Positions 53,701 to 63,322 of a stretch of 64,000 bases of DNA are shown in pieces. Every line of letters starts with the position of its first letter. Positions within the stretch are counted from its first letter, which is position 1. The translations under genes were made by a program, and so were the position numbers. This stretch comes from Roseiarcus sp963758335 (GTDB taxonomy: Bacteria; Pseudomonadota; Alphaproteobacteria; Rhizobiales; Beijerinckiaceae), in NCBI GenBank assembly GCA_963758335.1, contig CAVWVF010000004.1, forward strand, positions 372,001-436,000, read 5' to 3'. The notes under the pieces are model-generated. The model had not been told where the DNA came from and searched no databases. It saw nothing but the letters and a program-made list of their open reading frames with translations.

Positions 53701-54262
53701 CTCGTCGGGCTTGGCGCCCGCTCAGTTCAGACTCGGAACGCTGTATAACAAGGGCGTCGGGGTCCAGCGCGACGCCGGCGCCGCCAAACGGTGGTATGCG
53801 AAAGCCGCAGAAGCCGGCAATGCTCGCGCGGCGCACAACCTGGCCGTCATGTATGCCGAACCGGTCGGCGAAACGCCCGACTACGCCGAGGCGGCGAAGT
53901 GGTTCCGCAAGGCAGCGGAAATGGGAGTTCGCGACAGCGAGTTCAATCTCGCGATCCTTTATGCCCGCGGCCTCGGCGTCGATCAGGACCTGCGGCAGTC
54001 CTGGTTATGGTTCTCGCTCGCCACCGCTCAAGGCGACGCAGACGCAGCCAAGAAGCGTGACGAGGTGGCGGCCAAAATGGACCCGGATGCGCTCGCCGCA
54101 GCCGCGGACGATCTCGCGAAATTCAAGGTCGCCAAGCCCGATCCCGCCGCTAACGAAGTGGCGTCGCCGCCCAGCGGATGGGACGGCAAGCCGGGTGTGT
54201 CTCCGCTCAGCCAGACGCCGCCGGCTTTCTTCCGCGCCCTGTCCCCCGTGTCGACGGCCTAA
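50765..54262 (+). CDS. PodJ-like polar localisation protein with Sel1 repeats
   Basis: About 1165 residues. The N-terminal motif RPQTWRLAEEEAHRAGVSLEEWLDEAI is followed by several hundred residues of charged coiled coil, a basic stretch, one membrane helix near 837-857 (VLLAAAFAIVATAAIRLIG) and, from ~940, Sel1/TPR-like repeats (AQYELAQRLFEGRGVPQDQ, AQFRLGTLYNKGVGVQRDA, NLAILYARGLGVDQDL). This is the layout of rhizobial PodJ, which places cell-pole and envelope factors. ATG 50780 is an alternative start. With chpT, it points to asymmetric division. Confidence 0.8.
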   Translation: MTVEGMNKSTAWKHSSVRPQTWRLAEEEAHRAGVSLEEWLDEAIVEQVARDDSDERDDEIRSHASEQLGRAWLDEAEDFFESAITRIDRRMRRGEERLARVFEMITSVLEQTRESVDRGASSPAYRQLTADDERRPAGPQAAPRDDKIVLASVARPGLHWRLDEWLEEIARRIEAARQIAHAPNASLDTNSEKRHLDLKAAISQIALRRQALDAREARRASAAPQAAPAAGSHSDDETSQSSAEQSLVSQTALAADGEAHDPANSMNEARGELATSPSTAPQAPHEDTKGGSRKFDPSWRERDQRLCALDLTAMREGIVAMNRSLAELAPRNAVVALEGAVRDLTERVALLRQEGERESLLAPLDAMAAELRASLKSRDLQQVVAGLEREITALAGKIDALVGATISSESFDRIRRQTEEVRNLLAAAATRSAPLEHLERQVGELADRIEQLGSSPAPQVESEQMAASLADLRGEIERSTPLSLLMLIERRLEHIAGRLDQEIGQPAQNGVDPHALEDLARRIDGVRQSLEARPEPQIDASALEASLKELSAKLASPSSEPLVALMRDISDKLDAAGHKDVEAGSDAIEPILAEILGKLDHLPQSDSMAALSSIERLLQSLDAKLDFAVGLRFDREIVGQIAEEVARRLENNFAVRIDAHGLAEQIAHIHDRLEALSGLDAMQGLMRKLSVQLAHFSGEPSSNDQDETGSLAVRTGPTGPSTSVVRGIEALEATDSSTSGALRRPFKPVTPANEDDSAPSQPVANDVLLEPGSGGPQRVREAREPTREIKSKTNPSISAHIAAARRAAHSAFSEGSGQNGPAAAPGIERAKSLYANHKRSVLLAAAFAIVATAAIRLIGAHVPFLQKSELSGPPAKTALGGASLGKRSDPALVTPPTVRRVDTTPTASIAPEAAIASSPTGTAGPQLSVTLATALPTSLRDAVMAGSPAAQYELAQRLFEGRGVPQDQQAAALWFERAASSGLAPAQFRLGTLYNKGVGVQRDAGAAKRWYAKAAEAGNARAAHNLAVMYAEPVGETPDYAEAAKWFRKAAEMGVRDSEFNLAILYARGLGVDQDLRQSWLWFSLATAQGDADAAKKRDEVAAKMDPDALAAAADDLAKFKVAKPDPAANEVASPPSGWDGKPGVSPLSQTPPAFFRALSPVSTA

Positions 54263-54341
54263 CCGGTCTGCAGTCGCGACGTGGCGCTTGTCGCTTACGC
54301 CATCTCGTCATAGCGGTCTCGCGTTGTCGCGCGAGAATCAG

Positions 54342-56226
54342 ATGAACGTTGGCTCAGCAATCGCCTCGCCTCGTGTTGTTTTGCGCCTCATGTGCGTGAC
54401 GGATCTCCACGCCAACCTCTATCCCTATGATTATTTTCGAGACCGACCTGACAATTCCGTAGGACTGGCTCAAACAGCCAGCCTGATTGGCGAGGCGCGT
54501 CGCGAATCGATGAATTCGCTTTTGTTCGATAACGGCGACATTCTTCAGGGAACGCCGCTCGGGGATTGGGCGGCAGCCGATTTGGCGAACGACGGGACCG
54601 CTCGACATCCCGTGATCATCGCCATGAACGCGCTGGATTATGCGGCGGCGACGCTCGGCAATCACGAGTTCAACTATGGTTTGAACGTCCTTGAAAGAGC
54701 CTACGCAGCCGCCGATTTTCCGGTCGCCTGCTGCAACGTTCGGCGGGTCGACGGAAAGAGTTGGTTTCCTCCTTCAATCATCATTGAGCGATCGTTCGCC
54801 GACGAGGGCGGGAAAACATGGCCGCTGAATATCGGCGTTCTCGGCGTCGCGCCGCCGCAAATCGCGCGCTGGGACGACGCGCACGTCGCCGGAAAGCTGG
54901 AAGTAACTGGGATCGTCGAGGCCGCGCGGGCGGAAGTCGCGGCTCTGCGACAGCGCGGCGTGGACCTCGTCGTCGCATTATGCCACTCGGGCATTTCCCG
55001 GCTCGCTTCGACGCCCGGCGAAGAGAACGCCGCCCGCGACCTCGCAACGGTCGAGGGGATCGACGCGCTGTTTCTCGGCCACCAGCATTTGCTGTTCCCC
55101 GGCGAGGATTTCTCCGACGTCGCCGGTCTTGACGCCGAGCGTGGAACGATCTCTGACAAGCCCGCGGTTATGGCGGGATTCTGGGGCAGCCACCTCGGAA
55201 TCATTGATCTTACAATGGAGCGGACGGAAGGCGGCTGGCGCGTCGCGGGCGCCTGCGCCGAGGCCCGTCCGATCGCGAAACGCGACGAGACCGGCGCCGC
55301 CGTCGCGCTGGTGCAGTCCAACCGCGCCGTGCTCGAGGCGGCGAGAGACGCGCACCTGCGTACGCTGGACTATGTGCGCGCGCCGGTCGGCGCCCTCGCG
55401 AAGCCGCTCAACACCTATCTCGCAATGATCGCCGACGATCCGACGGTGCAACTGGTCAACGACGCACAGCGCGCCTACGCGGCGGCGTTGGCCACCGCCC
55501 GCGCCGATCTCGCCGGACTGCCGATCCTCTCGGCGTCGGCGCCCTTGCGGCGGGCGCAACGGTCCCGATTATTATACCGACATCGCGCGGGGGCCGATCG
55601 CAATCAAAGACATCGCAGATCTCTATCCCTATCCGAACAGCCTTCGAGTGCTGAAAGTCGACGGCGCGACGGTCAGGGAATGGCTCGAACGGTCGGTTTC
55701 GGTGTTCTGCCGCATCGATCCCGACATGCGCGACGAGCAGCCGCTGCTCAGCCCGAACTTCGCCTGTTACAATTTCGACGTCATCGATGGCGTAACATAT
55801 GCCGTCGACGTCACGCAACCTTCGCGATACGACGATGCGGGCTCCTTGATCGCCCCGGCCGCGCGGCGCATCCGCGATCTGATGTTTGGCGGCGCTCCGC
55901 TCGACCCTAAGCAGACTTTCCTCGTCGTGACCAACAGCTATCGCGCGAGCGGAGGAGGAGGATTTCCCGGTTGCGACGGAACGCGCGTCGCAATCGAGGC
56001 GCCCGACGCCAATCGGGACGTCTTGTTGAGCTATATCGCCGCGGCCGAAGAGGCGGCGCCGAGTTCCGACGGCAACTGGCGCCTCGCGCCTCTGCCGAGT
56101 TCCGTGCTGGCGACCTATCTGACGTCGCCCAAGGCCGCCCTGCTCCCCGCGCCGCCGCACCTGAAGCTGACCTCGATGGGCATAGCGCCGGGCGGTTTCC
56201 TGAAGTTCCGCGTCGAGCCGACGTGA
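54342..56226 (+). pseudogene. Bifunctional 2',3'-cyclic-nucleotide phosphodiesterase/3'-nucleotidase (CpdB/5'-nucleotidase type), frameshifted
   Basis: The first frame from ATG 54342 contains the metallophosphatase motifs DLHANLY (Asp21, His23), FDNGDILQG, LGNHEFNYG and GHQHLLFPG. It then goes out of frame near 55548, within GCGGCGGGCGC, where the second frame starts: GPDYYTDIARGPIAIKDIAD, LYPYPNSLRVLKVDGA and SYRASGGGGFPG to TGA 56226. The repaired protein would be ~628 residues, normal for CpdB. No signal peptide is evident at the start. Both halves are well conserved, so a sequencing indel is plausible. Confidence 0.75.
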
Positions 56227-56322
56227 CTCCTGCGCGTCGTGCACTTCTCGAACCGAAGCAACTTGTCCGACTGCGCAGGAGGACCGCGCGACACTGATCG
56301 AGGCATTTCAAGCCTTTAGGCG

Positions 56323-58069
56323 CCAAAACCGTAACCGGGGCGAATTTCCGGGCGGCGTTAGCTTGGGGCGGGCCTGACGAGAGTTGCGAGATCGGGGATT
56401 TCGGGGCCTGGAATGGCGAGGCGAGCGCCGAGATAGTCGAAGAAGGGGATTTTGAGCTTCCTGCAGGTCTTGGCGAGCCCGAGCATGACGTCGCGGGCGT
56501 CGCGGCCTCTGTCGCTGAGGGTCCCGCCGGAGATTTTGCGCTTGGTGACGAAGACGCGGATGTCGTTTTCCGAGGCGTTGGTGTGCAGCGGAATATGGGG
56601 ATGGTCGAGGACGCGCAAGAGATCGTCCTTGAGGCGAAAGAGGCGCCTGAGCAGGCTGTCGAGGGTGGCGTAGCCGGTTCTGGAGCGGTTGAAGATGCGG
56701 TCGAACTGCGCCCGCAAACGCTCGGCTTTCTCGAGGCTCGGGGCGAGCTTGTATTCTTTTAAGGCGCGATAGAACCACCAGATCATGCGCCGTGCGACCT
56801 CGATCGCGTTGCGCTGCTTGTCGTTGGCGGGGATGAGCTTGTGGACCAGGCGTTCGGCGTGCACCCAGCACAAGGCGTGTTCGCCGACGCGGAACTGGCC
56901 GGCGCCGTCTGACACGACGATGGCTTGGCCGAGCAGGCCTTGCTCGCGAACGGCGCCCCACAGAGCACCCTCGCTGGCGACCCGCACCGGATCGGGGGTG
57001 ATCCTGAGATCGGCGAATCCGAGCGCGTTCAGATGGCTCGTCCAGTCTTCGTGAGACGCAAAAAGCCGCGTCGGATGGCCCGCGAGCGTGTCGATGAGGC
57101 TGAGGCTCAGATTGCAAGCCCGCATGTAGACGAGCGCCGCCTCGTTGACCACGTAAGAGGCCGCGCCGCCCAGGAGATTGCGCAGGAACGCCAGGCGGGA
57201 CTTGCTCGGGCCGGTTCGAAACGTGGTGAAGCTGTCGGAACCGATCTGGGTCGTCACGCCGCTCTTGCCTCGATGGCGGGCGCCGGTGTCGTCGACCGTG
57301 ACGAAGGAAGCGCTGCTCAATCCGGTCTTCAGCACCTCGGCGTCCTCAGCGCGGAACGTCTCGAGCTTGGCGGCCAGCAGGCGCACCACCTGGCGTTTCG
57401 AAATCACCACGCCGACGCCGTTCAGCAGCGCCAGAATCCGCTCGCAGGTCATCTGTCCCTGAAAGTGCAGCATCAAGATCAGGCGCTGAAGATGCGGGCC
57501 ATAGCCACCGACGATCCCGGGATCGAGCGGCGCGATCAGAGTCTTCCCATCCGGCGTTTGCCAGCGCTCGCGCCGATAGCGGGTCACCAAAGGATTCAGA
57601 ACCAAGTCCTGAACGACGATCTCTTCGTAGCCCTTGTGGCGGGAACCCGCTGGCGCGTCGACCTTCACCTCGATGGTTTGCGTGACCGTCAGCTTGTCCA
57701 GGTTGCTGCCGCGCCGCTGCGTCGACCGCCCGCCCTTGGGCGCGTTCGCTTGCGAATCCGGTCGGTCCGTCGCCTTGTCCATCCCCGAGGGTTTCTGCGG
57801 CGGCCGCGGCGGCAGTTTCTTCAATCGCGCCAGTTCGTCCTTGACCGCCTGATGCTCGACCCTCAGCTTGGCCAACGCCCCGCTCTCTCGTACTCCGCCT
57901 GAAAGCGGGTCACTTCGCCAATCAAAGTGCGAACCAGGCCGATGAGCTCGGCCGGCGTCATGCGCTCAAGCGGATCACCCAAATCAACGGACATCCCCAG
58001 CTTAAATCATACTTTCCGACGCTTGACTCCCCCCTTCCGCCCGGAAATTTGCCCCGATTACCCAAAACC
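56323..58069 (-). mobile_element. IS66-family insertion sequence, complete ends with target duplication
   Basis: Terminal inverted repeats of 26 bp at 56331-56356 and 58036-58061 match at 23 positions and both start GTAA, the IS66 hallmark. They are flanked by a perfect 8-bp direct repeat CCAAAACC (56323-56330 and 58062-58069), the duplication size expected for this family. The element proper is 56331-58061 (1731 bp). It carries a TnpC-type transposase but no tnpA or tnpB. Confidence 0.9.
56358..57875 (-). CDS. IS66-family transposase (TnpC type)
   Basis: 505 residues in the main frame. A helical and zinc-like N-terminal region precedes the DDE domain: FVTVDDTGARHRG, IVVSDGAGQF and TNASENDIRVFVTKRKISGG. 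The first ~40 residues (MSVDLGDPLERMTPAELIGL) lie in another frame starting at ATG 57995, separated by one extra base near 57880, so the full protein would be ~545 residues. The element may therefore be inactive, or the true start lies later. Confidence 0.85.
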   Translation of the reverse strand: MAKLRVEHQAVKDELARLKKLPPRPPQKPSGMDKATDRPDSQANAPKGGRSTQRRGSNLDKLTVTQTIEVKVDAPAGSRHKGYEEIVVQDLVLNPLVTRYRRERWQTPDGKTLIAPLDPGIVGGYGPHLQRLILMLHFQGQMTCERILALLNGVGVVISKRQVVRLLAAKLETFRAEDAEVLKTGLSSASFVTVDDTGARHRGKSGVTTQIGSDSFTTFRTGPSKSRLAFLRNLLGGAASYVVNEAALVYMRACNLSLSLIDTLAGHPTRLFASHEDWTSHLNALGFADLRITPDPVRVASEGALWGAVREQGLLGQAIVVSDGAGQFRVGEHALCWVHAERLVHKLIPANDKQRNAIEVARRMIWWFYRALKEYKLAPSLEKAERLRAQFDRIFNRSRTGYATLDSLLRRLFRLKDDLLRVLDHPHIPLHTNASENDIRVFVTKRKISGGTLSDRGRDARDVMLGLAKTCRKLKIPFFDYLGARLAIPGPEIPDLATLVRPAPS

Positions 58070-58454
58070 TGTCCCTTCCTCTTCGATCCCCTTCGCCGGA
58101 ACCGAAACGCGGCCGAGGCGCGGCCCGCCCCCAAACTCTAAGAAAGGCACGCCTCGCGGAAGGAAATCCAAACCGCACCGAAGGAAAACCAAGCCAGGCG
58201 GAGGGAAATCAAAATGCTTTTCCATTAGTTTTCAATATGTTATATCAAATAACGAAATCACATGCGAAAAACTCCTTTCGCGAGTAATGACCGCCTTCGA
58301 AGCCGCCGTGAGCCCCGGTCACTGGCGCCGCCCGCCGTCCCGAATTGCCACGATAACACAGATTTCGATTTTTCGGAATAGTATGTTTGGATTTTCCAAA
58401 TGTCCGCAGCAATTGCGTTGTCGGCGGACTGTGGCCCTCGGCGCGCAAACACAC
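58070..58454. other. Gene-free stretch right of the IS66 element
   Basis: About 385 bases without a recognisable gene. It contains three spaced GGAAATC/GGAAAACC words and a short AT-rich patch (TTCAATATGTTATATCAAATAACG near 58224), possibly remains of a promoter. Confidence 0.4.
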
Positions 58455-59527
58455 CTAATGAGACGGCGCCGTTCGCTGGGCCGATCTCAGATCGACCCGC
58501 TGCAGGAGGAAGGACGCCGGAACGAGCAGCAGGGCGAACAGCGCCAAGGCGGCGAACACGTCGATATAGGCGAGAAAGGTCGCCTGGTTCATCAGGGTCT
58601 GGCCGATCCAGGCTTGCGCCTGGCGCTGAGCCTCGGCCGCGCTCGACCCGTGCTGGATAAAATTCGTCGCCGCCAGTTTGAGCGTGTGCGCGTAGGGGAT
58701 CGACGAGGGGAAGAGGTTTGCGTCAAGGCGCGACTGATGGAACTGCTCTCGTCGCGCCAGCAAGGTCTGCACCGCCGATATGCTGCCGCCGAGATTGCGC
58801 GCGACGTTGATCAGCGCCGACGCCTGCCCGATTTTCCCCACGGCAGGCCGACATAGGAATAGCTTGTAATCGTCAGGAACAGCAGCGGAATCCCGGCCAT
58901 CTGGAAGACGCGCGCCCAGACGAACCACCCGAAGTCTGCGTCCGGCGTCAGAGCGGTGAAGTGATAGAGCGCCAGCGAAATCGCAAGCTGCGTCCCCGCC
59001 ATCATGTATCGTGGCTGAATGAAGCGGCTCGCCTGTCCCGCGGCGAGCATCATCAGCATCGCCGCGAAGCCGCCCGGCATGAGCGAGAGGCCGGCCAAGG
59101 TGGCGGTATAGCCGAAACTATGTTGCAACAACTGGGGCATGAGCTGCGTGGTGCCGAACAGGACCGCGCCGACCGCCAACATGACGAAGAACGACGTCCC
59201 GAACTGACCTCGTCCGATCAGGCTGATGTCGACGATCGGATCGTCGCGCGACAGCTCCCAGGGCACAGCCGCGAGGAACGACAGCCCGGATATGATCACG
59301 CAGGAGACGATGAACGTCGATTTGAACCAATCGTCCTCCTGACCCTTGTCGAGCACGATCTCGAGGAAGCCGAGCGCCAGCTCCACCAACGCGAAGCCCA
59401 CCCAGTCGACGCGGAGGCCCCCCCGCCACAGCGCCAGACGCTCCTTGACCAAGGCCGGGGGCTCGTCGACGAACCCCGCGACAAGCGCGAGCGAAAGCGC
59501 GCCGACCGGCACGTTGATGAAGAAAAT

Positions 59528-59626
59528 CCTTGCGACAGGGAAAGCTCAGGAGAGGAGAATTAACATGAAGTTCTGAAACCTTTCATCGCGATCCAGAGGG
59601 TTCAACTCCCTCCCGGCAAAGGTCAG
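59528..59626 (+). repeat. Repeat B, copy 2
   Basis: Matches 1123-1221 (opposite strand) with one mismatch (AATGAAC versus AATTAAC). It forms the left end of the sequence inserted in the emrB-like gene and runs directly into the intron-like region. Confidence 0.8.
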
Positions 59627-60191
59627 CCAACCGGAAGCGAGCCTTGCATGGCGGGCGGCGACGCCCGTCGTGAAGCGTAGGCAGCAGGTGCCGAAGCCGC
59701 GTGAGTAGCCTCGAAATTTCTATCGCTGGAGCCTTCGCTGTGGGTTGAGCGGGGGCAGCATCGACGACACCGTCAGGGTGAGGATCGTCGGTCCGGCCGG
59801 GGTCTTGGACCGGGGCAAAGGCATGGGACGGATCGCCTGGGAACCTGTGAGATCCCGCCTGCGTCCGGGTGAGAGTGTGCCGGCAAATGGGCGGCCGGCT
59901 GACCAAATGCCCTGGCCCGGATGGGCCCTCCAACCATCCGGGAGCGCCGCCAAGGCGAGCACGAAAAGCGGAGGATCGCGCGGACCCCGGAAGCGAAACA
60001 GATAAGCGACCGGGGATGCGTGGGCGGGAAGTCGTAGCGCCTTCATAGTACCGCTGACCGCGGGGAACTGGGCTCACCGGGACCCGCGCGAGGGAAGGGG
60101 GGCGCCACGGGATGAGAGCCGTTGCCGGGAAACACGGGAGGAGACCTTGGGCTCCGCGAACCTGTCCACGAAACGACAACGGATAGCCGAA
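59528..60191 (+). ncRNA. Group II intron 5' half (domain I-III region and first maturase codons), truncated
   Basis: The segment has the look of a bacterial group II intron 5' region: GAAGCGTAGGCAGCAGGTGC, GCGTGAGTAGCCTCGAAATT and CTTCATAGTACCGCTGACCG. Near the end, a frame reads GSANLSTKRQRIAELART, like the start of intron-encoded reverse transcriptases, but it breaks off at repeat A. No reverse transcriptase follows. Assignment is by pattern memory; a covariance search would settle it. Confidence 0.55.
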
Positions 60192-60280
60192 CTGGCGAGG
60201 ACGACGGCGGGGACATCATCACCTCCGTGCGCTTCTCGACAGGCGAGTCACGGACGGCGTCCTCTACGCCAACGCGAGCG
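60192..60280 (+). repeat. Repeat A, copy 2
   Basis: Matches 668-756 (opposite strand) with one visible mismatch. It forms the right end of the insertion in the emrB-like gene, ending exactly where MFS coding sequence resumes. Confidence 0.8.
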
Positions 60281-60711
60281 CTTCGACGGTGGGAAGGAAT
60301 CCGCCAACATCGCCTGTTCGCTCGGGGCCATGCCGCCGCCGCCGAGCCCCTGGAACACGCGGGCCGCAACCAGAAGCGTGAGGTTCGGCGCGAGACCGCA
60401 CAGAAGCCAGGCAACGGTGAAGAGGCCGACCGACAGCATGTAGAACCTCTTGCGGCCGATGACGTCGGACAACCACCGGCTGATCGGCAAGATGACCGCG
60501 TTGCCGACCAGGTAGCTGGTCAGGATCCAGGTGCTCTCGTCGACGCTCGTCCCCAGCCCACCGGCGATATTCAGCAGTGCGACATTGGCGATGGAGGTGT
60601 CGAGCACCGTCATGAACGTCGCCATCGACAGGATAAGCGTGATGATCCACGGGTTGTGCGTCCCCGCGGCCGAGCGGCTGGAATCCCAACCCTGCTCGGC
60701 TGGACGATCCG

Positions 60712-61893
60712 TCATCGCACCTTGACCGAGGGCGTCACCGACATGCCCGGACCGAGTTCGAGGTCCGGCTGTTTGTTGAACACGAGTTTCACTGGTACAC
60801 GCTGTACGATATTGACGTAGTTGCCGGTGGCGTTCTGCGCCGGAAGGAGGCTGAAGGCGGTGCCGCTGCCGGCCTGAATGCTGTCGACATGGCCCGGGAA
60901 GCACTTGCCGTAGGCGTCGATGCAGAGGGTGGCGGGCTGACCGGGATGCATGTCGGCAAGCTGTGTTTCGCGGAAATTCGCGGTGACCCAAGTGTGTAGG
61001 GGCACGATCTGCATCAGCGTTTGCCCAGGGGTCGCGTAGACGCCCTTCGCTGCAGTCAATTCGGTCACGCGGCCCTTGAACGGCGCGGCAAGAACAGTTC
61101 TGGATAGATTGGCGTCGGCCTGGGCGAGCTGCGCCTCCGCCTGCTGGCGCTGCGCCTCGCCGAACTGTCGCTGCGCCGCGAGCACGGCGAGTTGCCGCTT
61201 CGCCTGATTGAGCGCCGCCTGGGCCGCGTCCCACGCGGCCTGCTTCTGGATGAGGTCGGAGTTGGCCTGCTGGGCCTGCTGCAGTGTGCCAGAGCCTTGT
61301 TTCAACAGGGTTTCGGCCCGTTGATTCTCGTCCCGGAAATAGGCCAGGGCGGCCTGCGCCTGCGTCACCTGCTGGGACGCCTGGCTGATCATCGCATTCT
61401 GCGCCGTCGTCTGAGCTTCGGCGGAGGAAATCGTCGCCTAGGCCTGGGCAATTTGCGCCTTCGCCTGGGCCTGGGACGCGACGTAATCGCGATCGTCGAG
61501 CCGCGCCAGGACTTGGCCGGGTTCTACGATCTCATTGTCGGTCACGGGAACGTCGGTGATCGCCGCGGCGACCTGCGCGCTGATCGCGCTCGGGCGAGCG
61601 TCGATGAAGGCGTCGTCGGTGTCTGCGTAGTTGCGCGCGTTCAGCCATCATGCGATGCCGGCTGCGACCGCCGCAAGAACGAGAATTACGATCGCGGAAG
61701 TCGCGAGCTTATGGGCGGCGATCCAGGACAGGATGCCGCCGTTCTTCGTGGCGTCCCTCATCGCCTCCGGCCGATCGGCGTCCGGCGGCGCTGCCTCCCT
61801 CCGACGCTCCGCGACGTCGCCCTGGATGGCTGGAGCTCTGGATTTGCCGTCGCTTCGCGCAGCGGATGGTTTCTCGCCTTGCGTTGCCGTCAC
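60712..61893 (-). pseudogene. EmrA/HlyD-type membrane fusion protein with two premature stops
   Basis: One frame of ~393 codons from GTG 61893. N-terminus: ILSWIAAHKLATSAIVILVL, then TGA at 61648 where Trp is expected (AGIA*WLNARNYADTDDAF). A TAG near 61438 sits where Gln is expected (AQIAQA*ATISSAEAQ). The rest (AQADANLSRTVLAAPFKGRV, VTANFRETQLADMHPGQP, VKLVFNKQPDLELGPGMSV) is well preserved. It would link EmrB to an outer-membrane channel. With emrB also broken, the pump is non-functional as sequenced. Confidence 0.85.
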
Positions 61894-62049
61894 GTCGACC
61901 TCCTGTCTCGACCAACAGCCGCGCTGTCGCCTTGTTCCGTCCGCTACTCCATTGCTCGCCTGGATAATGGCCTCGAAGGTCGGGAACGCTTCGAGGCGGC
62001 CCCATGTTCCCGTCGATCGCCATTTGAGACAGCTCAGCCGGCCGCGCCG

Positions 62050-63253
62050 TTACTTCAGCGTGACCGAGTCCGCTGCGGTATCGACCGACTTCTCGCTCAA
62101 GGTCGGGTCGACGAGTCGCGTCGGCGGCGACGTCGGCGGCGGCGCCGATGGCGCCATGGGTGAACGTGCCGAGCGATTCCACAAGATCCGGCTTCGCGTC
62201 GCTCAGCGTCTGCCCTTGCGCCAGACGATCGCCGATGGCGGCGACCACTTCGCCGGTGGCGAACTTGCTGTGGTTGGCGGCGTCGTTGGACGCCACGCTG
62301 GTCAGGTCGATGACGTTCACGCGAGCTCTTTCGAGCATCGAGGAATAGGGCTCTTTGGTAGGATCGAGCGCGCCGAGCCGGGTCGAATCGCGCGCGAGGA
62401 AGCTCGACAGGCCGAGCGCTTTGTCGTCACCCGAAACGAATAGCGTGAACTGCGTCGTCCTCGGCGCCGCGTCGATCTCGGCGATCTGGCGGCGGAACAC
62501 GTCGACGTCGATGTCGGGCGAGGCGAGCATCACGTCCCGGATCTTGGACGGCAATCCGTGATCGCGGATGGCCATCTGCCTCAGCGTCTCGACCGTGAGA
62601 TAATTGCCCATCGAGTGGGCGAGAATGGAGATCGAGCCGACGTTCCGGTTGTTCGTAAGCGCCTGCAGCACCGCCTCCAGCGCGTCGCGCGAATACATGG
62701 CGCTGTCGCGATCGTAGACGTAATCGACGACGTTGCCGCCCGAGGGCTAGGTGAACAACACCGGCGCCACGTCCACGTGCGCGTCGTGCACGATCTGGGC
62801 GAAGCGATAGGCGGCTTCCTCGAAACGGGTGTTGTACCCGTGCACGAAGATGAGGACCTTGTGTCCCGGCGTGCGGGCGACCCGCGCGTTAAAGTGGGCC
62901 TTGGCCTGCGCCAGATCCATGCGATCCGCGCGCAGGGTGACGAAGTCACTTTCGGGATCGCCCGGCGGCCTCGAAGGCCACTGAACTTCGCCCGGCTTGC
63001 GCGCGCCTTCCGGCGGAACGGAGACGACAATATCCGCAAAATCGAGACCCCGTCCGCGGACGCCGCCGAACATGACGCCAGGCGGATCGACGACGGGAGC
63101 GCGGGTCGTGGCGACGAGGAGGTCGACCGTACTGGCGCCCGGCGCGCTCGTCCCGACAACGAGGTCGCCGTAGGGGCGGGTGGAGCAGCCGGCGGCAAGC
63201 GTTGCCAGGCCAATCATGAAAATCGCGGCGGCGCGGGGCCGTCGCGCCGTCAC
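62050..63253 (-). pseudogene. Alpha/beta hydrolase lipoprotein (DUF900 type), stop and frameshift
   Basis: From GTG 63253 (or 63310) a lipoprotein signal with lipobox LAAGC leads to TPGHKVLIFVHGYNTRFEEA, a TAG at 62747 where Trp is expected (VLFT*PSGGNVVDYVYDRDS), the nucleophile elbow ILAHSMGNYL (Ser), and DIDVDVFRRQI. Near 62108 the frame shifts; the original end was probably VDPTLSEKSVDTAADSVTLK followed by TAA at 62050. It belongs to the DUF900 esterase-like family, with unknown substrate. Confidence 0.75.
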
Positions 63254-63322
63254 CTGACCGCCGATTGCGCCCTTCCAGGCCGGCCCGAACGCGCTCGCGC
63301 TCACGCGCACCCCACAATTCGT

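Larger units (their letters stand above)
58455..60715 (-). pseudogene. DHA2-type MFS drug exporter (EmrB-like), interrupted
   Basis: N-terminal part from ATG 60715: PWIITLILSMATFMTVLDTS, GRKRFYMLSVGLFTVAWLLC, ending EQAMLADSFPPSKR at 60281. The gene resumes at 59527 with IFFINVPVGALSLALVAGFV and continues to TAG 58455, with another frameshift near 58840 (one A missing in an A-run, GLPWGK/IGQASALINVARNL). About 33 residues are missing at the interruption, which is filled by 753 bp of intron-like sequence. Intact EmrB pumps lipophilic drugs with EmrA. The gene overlaps emrA by 4 bp. Confidence 0.85.

Noticed and set aside
39899..61650. Recoding (selenocysteine or pyrrolysine) at the in-frame TGA/TAG codons
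   Set aside because: The stops fall at ordinary Trp/Gln positions in unrelated genes, with no SECIS-like hairpin or recoding machinery visible.
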